Shown here piece after piece: positions 5,229 through 7,668 of a DNA stretch of 7,668 bases. This DNA is from Desulfobacterales bacterium (GTDB taxonomy: Bacteria > Desulfobacterota > Desulfobacteria > Desulfobacterales > UBA11574): contig JAQYVG010000165.1 in the NCBI GenBank assembly GCA_030145595.1, positions 1 to 7,668 on the forward strand. The letters run 5' to 3'. Numbering within the stretch: the first letter of the stretch is position 1; the number at the start of each line of letters is the position of its first letter. A program made the translations under genes and the position numbers. The notes below the pieces were generated by a model that saw nothing but the letters and a program-made list of their open reading frames with translations, searched no databases and was not told where the DNA came from.

Positions 5229-5319
5229 CCCGCCAAGTTATCGGCGGGTAAACCTTGCGCCAATTGATCCCGCCTATCGAGGTCGAGGCTGTGCGGAGAT
5301 CCCCGCTCTTCGAGCGGGG
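5229..5319. other. Structured GC-rich intergenic segment
   Basis: Two hairpins stand out: CCCGCC/GGCGGG with an 8-nt loop (5229-5248), and CCCCGCTC/GAGCGGGG with a TTC loop (5301-5319). A second CCCGCC at 5269-5274 could compete for the same GGCGGG, so two mutually exclusive folds are possible. There is no ORF of note. It lies between the mutL terminator and the DUF433/DUF5615 promoter region. It could be a repeat relic or a leader RNA; I recognise no Rfam family. Confidence 0.4.
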
Positions 5320-5347
5320 GCAGAGTGGGATGAACTCAAATAAAGAA

Positions 5348-5377
5348 TTGTCTTTTATACGTATAAGATGTTAATAT
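5348..5377 (+). promoter_or_regulatory. Candidate promoter of the DUF433/DUF5615 operon
   Basis: TTGTCT at 5348-5353 (-35-like, four of six) and TAATAT at 5372-5377 (-10-like, four of six) are 18 bp apart. A 12-bp palindrome, TTATACGTATAA (5355-5366), fills the spacer and is a plausible operator for antitoxin autorepression. A strong AGGAGG (5390-5395) follows before ATG 5402. The match is moderate and the role inferred. Confidence 0.4.
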
Positions 5378-5401
5378 ATCCTCATTATCAGGAGGTGAAA
5401 T

Positions 5402-5644
5402 ATGGATTGGCGACAATACATTCATTCAGACCCGGAGATATTGGTAGGCAAGCCAATAATTAAAGGTACTCGATTAGCTGTGGGTTTTATTTTGGATCTC
5501 TTTTCAGAAGGATGGACACAAGAGCAAATAATTGAAAATTATCCAACTATTACTAAAGATGCTCTTCAAGCAGTTTTCGCATTCGCGTCAGAATGTTTAC
5601 GTGATGAAACTGTATATACAATGCCTTCCAAAGTGGCGCAATGA
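5402..5644 (+). CDS. DUF433 family antitoxin
   Basis: The 80-residue product has the DUF433 (Pfam PF04255) signature: an opening YIHSDPEILVGKPIIKGTRLAVGFILDLFSEG (residues 6-37, read in segments) and then WTQEQIIENYPTITKDALQAVFAFA. It forms a small winged or helix-turn-helix DNA-binding fold. In many bacteria DUF433 genes precede DUF5615 PIN-like genes and are annotated as the antitoxin of a type II pair. Here the DUF5615 gene starts inside its stop codon, with an ATGA overlap at 5641-5644, implying translational coupling. The start is well set by AGGAGG at 5390-5395. It probably neutralises the downstream protein and represses its own promoter through the palindrome at 5355-5366. The toxin-antitoxin role is from family context, not shown here. 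Confidence 0.88.
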   Translation: MDWRQYIHSDPEILVGKPIIKGTRLAVGFILDLFSEGWTQEQIIENYPTITKDALQAVFAFASECLRDETVYTMPSKVAQ

Positions 5645-5997
5645 TTTTTCTGGCAAATGAAAATGTTCCCTTGAAAAGTATCCATATGTTAAAAGAAGCT
5701 GGATATGATGTTGCTGCTATAACCGAAGACAGTCCTGGAATTGGAGATGAAGAAGTACTAAGCCGTGCTGCAAATGAGAAACGAATAATTCTTACATTCG
5801 ATCGTGATTATGGCGAATTAATTTACAAAAAGAAATTGTCGGTTCCATCAGGTGTCGTATATTTTCGTTTTGTTCCAATATCTCCGGAAGAAATAGCTGA
5901 AACCTTGTTCAATCTGATGGAAATAGGTAACATTATATTGGAAGGCAAATTTACTGTTGTAGAACGTGAAAGAATCCGGCAACGGCCTTTATCATAA
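5641..5997 (+). CDS. DUF5615 PIN-like toxin
   Basis: The 118-residue product matches DUF5615 (Pfam PF18480), a PIN-like domain usually paired with DUF433. Landmarks are FLANENVP (3-10), AITEDSPGIGDEEVL (26-40), ILTFDRDYGELI (50-61) with D54 and D56, and GVVYFRF (71-77). PIN-fold proteins of this kind are predicted metal-dependent RNases. The first acidic position, often Asp in D-E-N, is Asn6 here; E7, D36/E37, D54 and D56 could still bind metal. A-N-E-N variants are, as far as I recall, common in this family, so inactivity should not be assumed. It overlaps the DUF433 gene by 4 bp. The inverted repeat 6047-6111 with a following T-run may end the transcript. Confidence 0.86.
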   Translation: MIFLANENVPLKSIHMLKEAGYDVAAITEDSPGIGDEEVLSRAANEKRIILTFDRDYGELIYKKKLSVPSGVVYFRFVPISPEEIAETLFNLMEIGNIILEGKFTVVERERIRQRPLS

Positions 5998-6013
5998 GAA
6001 AAAATGAAAATTG

Positions 6014-6037
6014 CAACAAAGGCACCAAGACACAAAG
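6014..6037 (+). repeat. 8-bp-period ACAAAG repeat (third family)
   Basis: Three consecutive 8-bp units, CAACAAAG, GCACCAAG and ACACAAAG, begin 16 bp after the DUF5615 stop codon. The layout parallels the CACGAAA arms but with A in place of G in the core. No convincing inverted partner is seen nearby. Confidence 0.6.
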
Positions 6038-6046
6038 GTCAGTGAT

Positions 6047-6111
6047 CAGTTATCGGTTATCAGTAATCAGTTTTCCTTTACTTATCACTTCTTACTGATA
6101 ACCGATAACTG
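6047..6111. repeat. 20-bp perfect inverted repeat between convergent genes
   Basis: CAGTTATCGGTTATCAGTAA (6047-6066) has its exact reverse complement at 6092-6111, with a 25-bp spacer. The ATCAGT hexamer recurs at 6045, 6059 and 6066. A run of six T's follows at 6117-6122, so it could act as a terminator for the plus-strand toxin-antitoxin operon. The ATCAGTTATCGGTTATCAGT type also looks like a dispersed repeat. Confidence 0.65.
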
Positions 6112-6137
6112 TTCGCCTTTTTTGTCTACTTTTAGTT

Positions 6138-6275
6138 TCATTGTTTGCCTTTCATTCCTCTGTCAAAAAACATGGTGACAGATTTATTGGGCTCACATTC
6201 AATGTTTACAACGACACGAAGCCACCGGTTTCCATGTTCTGGAATTCGCCGAAGAAAATGTCGTGTATGCTTCAT
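6138..6275 (-). pseudogene. Probable C-terminal remnant of a small toxin (DUF4258-like)
   Basis: Read on the minus strand from M (6275-6273) to TGA (6140-6138), 45 residues contain FLRRIPEHGNRWLRVVVN and then VTMFFDRGMKGKQ. The pattern RIPxxGxRWLRVVVN, a short gap, then VTxFFDRxMKGK resembles the last two strands of small DUF4258/RelE-like toxins, as I remember the family. The N-terminal half is not found: upstream, the frame goes into hydrophobic AT-rich sequence and then the end of mazF. No ribosome binding site is seen. It is therefore called a remnant. The plus-strand ORF over the same bases (6141-6383) shows no family features and is treated as a shadow. The family call is tentative. Confidence 0.4.
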
Positions 6276-6342
6276 ATTATAAAAAAGTATAGCACAAGTT
6301 ATGAAAAAGGCAAAATAAACGATCCTTCTTTGAGGGTTGCGG

Positions 6343-6687
6343 TTATAAAACAACACCGATGGCTTTTTGGATGGCTTCTTTGACTTCAGACATCTTTTGA
6401 GGACTTATTTTTCCAGAAAATGGTCCACGAATTAAAAAAGATTTGTCGAGTGTGGTAATCTGTTCACACTTAGCCATGGAGCGCTGAGTAAGCCCACCCT
6501 CTCCTAGGGCTAATTCCACATGGGTAGGGCTATCGCGAAGAGTTGTCGAGACAGGAACAACGATGACATCATTGGCCAAGCGATTACGTATATCCAAAGA
6601 GACGATTAAGGCCGGCCTTGTCTTTTTGTCCTTTGGTTGACCGGGCAATCTTACAAGATATATCTCCCCTTTTTGAGGATAGGTCAT
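6343..6687 (-). CDS. mazF: MazF/PemK-family mRNA interferase toxin
   Basis: The 114-residue product is typical in length and layout for MazF/PemK endoribonucleases. It opens QKGEIYLVRLPGQP, followed by KTRPALIVS (22-30) with the conserved Arg24-Pro25. VIVVPVSTT (41-49) carries the conserved Thr, and SMAKCEQITTLDKSFL (70-85) follows. Family members cut mRNA at short sequences and stop growth until the antitoxin accumulates. The start ATG (6687-6685) is 4 bp beyond the antitoxin stop. Its Shine-Dalgarno, GGAAGGA, lies inside the last codons of the antitoxin gene (6702-6696), so the two are translationally coupled. Its own cleavage site cannot be deduced. The family is certain; the symbol is used in the broad sense. 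Confidence 0.92.
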   Translation of the reverse strand: MTYPQKGEIYLVRLPGQPKDKKTRPALIVSLDIRNRLANDVIVVPVSTTLRDSPTHVELALGEGGLTQRSMAKCEQITTLDKSFLIRGPFSGKISPQKMSEVKEAIQKAIGVVL

Positions 6688-6691
6688 GGAT

Positions 6692-6973
6692 TTAGTCCTT
6701 CCAAAGCTGTTGAGCGGACTTTGTTGTTATTTCGGTCCATTGCCGATCTTCCTTCCGTTCCTTATCAGACTGCGCGAGATAATACGCTTCAATTTGTTTT
6801 TCCAAGTCTTGCTTTTTTTGTTCATTGTGCCATTTGCGAAGAATATCCTCAATAAATTGGCTACGGGAGCGAATTTTTGAAGTTTTGAGAAAATTATTTA
6901 TGGTATGAACCAATTCCTTGTCAAGGCTTGCAGTTACCTTTACCTTGGTTGCTGAAGGGGTATGATAATCCAT
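6692..6973 (-). CDS. mazE: MazE-like ribbon-helix-helix antitoxin
   Basis: The 93-residue product begins with a ribbon-helix-helix pattern. A KVKVTASLD strand (10-18) is followed by helices ELVHTINNFLKTSK and SRSQFIEDILRKW. A charged C-terminal tail (51-93), with EAYYLAQSDKERKEDRQWTEIT and a final LWKD, is of the kind that wraps the MazF active site. It lies directly upstream of mazF in the same operon. AAAGGAGG (6986-6979 on the minus strand) sits just before ATG 6973-6971. A near-consensus promoter and overlapping palindrome lie upstream at 7002-7034, fitting autorepression by the antitoxin dimer. It is not the AbrB-fold MazE of E. coli, so the symbol is functional only. Confidence 0.87.
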   Translation of the reverse strand: MDYHTPSATKVKVTASLDKELVHTINNFLKTSKIRSRSQFIEDILRKWHNEQKKQDLEKQIEAYYLAQSDKERKEDRQWTEITTKSAQQLWKD

Positions 6974-7001
6974 ATGTTCCTCCTTTATTTATTATCAATG
7001 T

Positions 7002-7018
7002 TAAGAATATAGTTCTTA
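7002..7018. promoter_or_regulatory. Candidate operator of the mazE-mazF operon
   Basis: TAAGAA and TTCTTA are 6-bp inverted half-sites separated by 5 bp, and they overlap the -10 box of the minus-strand promoter. The size and placement fit binding of the ribbon-helix-helix antitoxin. The assignment is inference from position and symmetry. Confidence 0.5.
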
Positions 7019-7034
7019 TTAAGTGTCTTGTCAA
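7006..7034 (-). promoter_or_regulatory. Sigma70-type promoter of mazE-mazF
   Basis: On the minus strand, TTGACA (7034-7029, perfect -35) and TATATT (7011-7006, five of six for -10) are separated by exactly 17 bp. The antitoxin start codon lies about 33 bp downstream of the -10. This is the best promoter match noticed in the window. Confidence 0.75.
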
Positions 7035-7045
7035 TGCAAAGATGG

Positions 7046-7169
7046 GGTCAGGGGTTCGGGGTTCAGAGGTTCGGAGTTCAGAGGTTCAGATGTTCGGAGG
7101 TTAAGAGGTTCAGGGTTTACGGGTTAACCCGGAACGCAGAACGGCGAACGCAGATCGGAGAACCCTGAA
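7046..7169. repeat. GGTTCAG/GGTTCGG short-period repeat tract
   Basis: From 7046 to about 7117 the sequence is a degenerate array of 7-8-bp units of the form GGTTCRG. A perfect palindrome, GGGTTAACCC, follows at 7121-7130, and then come reverse-oriented GAAC-rich units. TTCAGGGTT (7109-7117) has its inverse AACCCTGAA at 7161-7169. There is no ORF. It fills the gap between the mazE promoter and the end of the DUF4143 gene. Confidence 0.6.
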
Positions 7170-7179
7170 AAGGCAAGTT

Positions 7180-7668
7180 TCATAACAAAAAAACCGATAT
7201 TGGAATGGCCTCTACCAGTTGGCCACCTATTTCAGTTTCAGACCACATGTTACGGTTTAGAAGAATCGCTTTTTGGGGCGAGTATTTTGCCAGAAATGAA
7301 CGATATCCCCGACTGATGGTTAATTGTTTCAGAATCCCGGCTTTTACTTCGATGCTTTGAATCGGTTTGACGCTGGATATTATAAAATCAACTTCCGCAC
7401 CGGCCTTGGTCCGCCAATAGTTGATTCTTTGGGACAAAGGGTATTTTCTGAAAACATGCGAGGCCACGATTCCTTCCATGATCTGACCGGTATCGGAGCG
7501 CGTGTGCAAATCACTAAAATTTCCCATGGCAAGATTGCGTAACCCGGCGTCGGCAAAATAGATCTTGGGCATCTTGCTTAATTCTGACCTGGGATTTACA
7601 AAAAAAGGCGTCAGGCGTTTGATAACAAACGTTTCTTTCAGATAATGGATGTACCTTGTGATCGTTTC
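7180..7668 (-). CDS. DUF4143-type AAA+ ATPase, C-terminal part (partial)
   Basis: The minus-strand frame is open from the window edge to TGA at 7182-7180, giving 162 residues; the N-terminus is cut off. The segment TITRYIHYLKETFVIKRLTPFFVN, then KMPKIYFADAGLRNL, is characteristic of the start of DUF4143 (Pfam PF13635), the C-terminal partner of an AAA_14 ATPase domain. Further on, GQIMEGIVASHVF (61-73 of the fragment), YWRTKAGAEVDFII with D94, and IEVKAG with E107/K109 form a restriction-endonuclease-like D...E-x-K core. The ATPase part should lie just beyond the window on the right. Function in this family is not well defined; it is often found in accessory and toxin-antitoxin-rich regions. 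The ATG at 7572 is internal, not the start. Confidence 0.87.
   Translation of the reverse strand, partial: ETITRYIHYLKETFVIKRLTPFFVNPRSELSKMPKIYFADAGLRNLAMGNFSDLHTRSDTGQIMEGIVASHVFRKYPLSQRINYWRTKAGAEVDFIISSVKPIQSIEVKAGILKQLTISRGYRSFLAKYSPQKAILLNRNMWSETEIGGQLVEAIPISVFLL

Noticed and set aside
6141..6383. Plus-strand 80-residue ORF
   Set aside because: It has no recognisable family and no convincing ribosome binding site. It is antisense to mazF's 3' end and the toxin-like remnant, which explain the sequence better.
7180..7572. Complete 130-residue gene starting at ATG 7572
   Set aside because: The frame continues in phase to the window edge with DUF4143-typical sequence, so the gene is a partial larger protein.

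Overview
The window looks like chromosomal DNA of a Gram-negative bacterium, most likely a Desulfobacterota-type (deltaproteobacterial) lineage. This is inferred from the run SPOR protein - gatC - gatA - small ORF - mutL, an endonuclease-type MutL, and intergenic DNA packed with CACGAA-type repeats beside GxxExxY genes. No database search was possible, so the taxonomy is tentative.

Positions 1-5125 are a plus-strand housekeeping block: the end of a SPOR-domain cell-envelope protein, gatC and gatA (two of the three subunits of the tRNA-dependent amidotransferase; gatB is not here), a 59-residue conserved-looking small protein, and mutL. Every junction in this block carries a short-period repeat array. 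Four junctions hold a paired element with facing arms: 207-457, 817-951, 2482-2913 and 3177-3287. A fifth, unpaired arm follows mutL at 5132-5164. One element (2482-2913) contains an intact GxxExxY gene of the PD-(D/E)XK nuclease fold. Another (207-457) contains the 3' remnant of a second GxxExxY gene. The other two contain only small hairpins. The arms fall into two families, one of 8-bp units ending CGAAA and one of 9-bp units ending CACGAAG. In the intact element the left arm itself supplies the Shine-Dalgarno sequence of the nuclease-like gene. This repeat/GxxExxY partnership is the strongest candidate here for a poorly described mobile or retained genetic system.

Positions 5126-5401 hold a strong hairpin terminator, further GC-rich hairpins and a promoter-like region with a palindrome. 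They lead into a plus-strand toxin-antitoxin pair, a DUF433 antitoxin and a DUF5615 PIN-like toxin, at 5402-5997. Positions 5998-6137 hold a third repeat type and a 20-bp perfect inverted repeat between convergent genes.

Positions 6138-7034 carry, on the minus strand, a MazE-like/MazF toxin-antitoxin operon with a near-consensus sigma70 promoter and an overlapping palindrome. A probable C-terminal remnant of another small toxin lies just downstream. A GGTTC-rich repeat tract (7046-7169) separates this from the C-terminal part of a minus-strand DUF4143-type AAA+ ATPase that runs off the window end. The right third therefore looks like an accessory, toxin-antitoxin-rich region abutting the housekeeping block.
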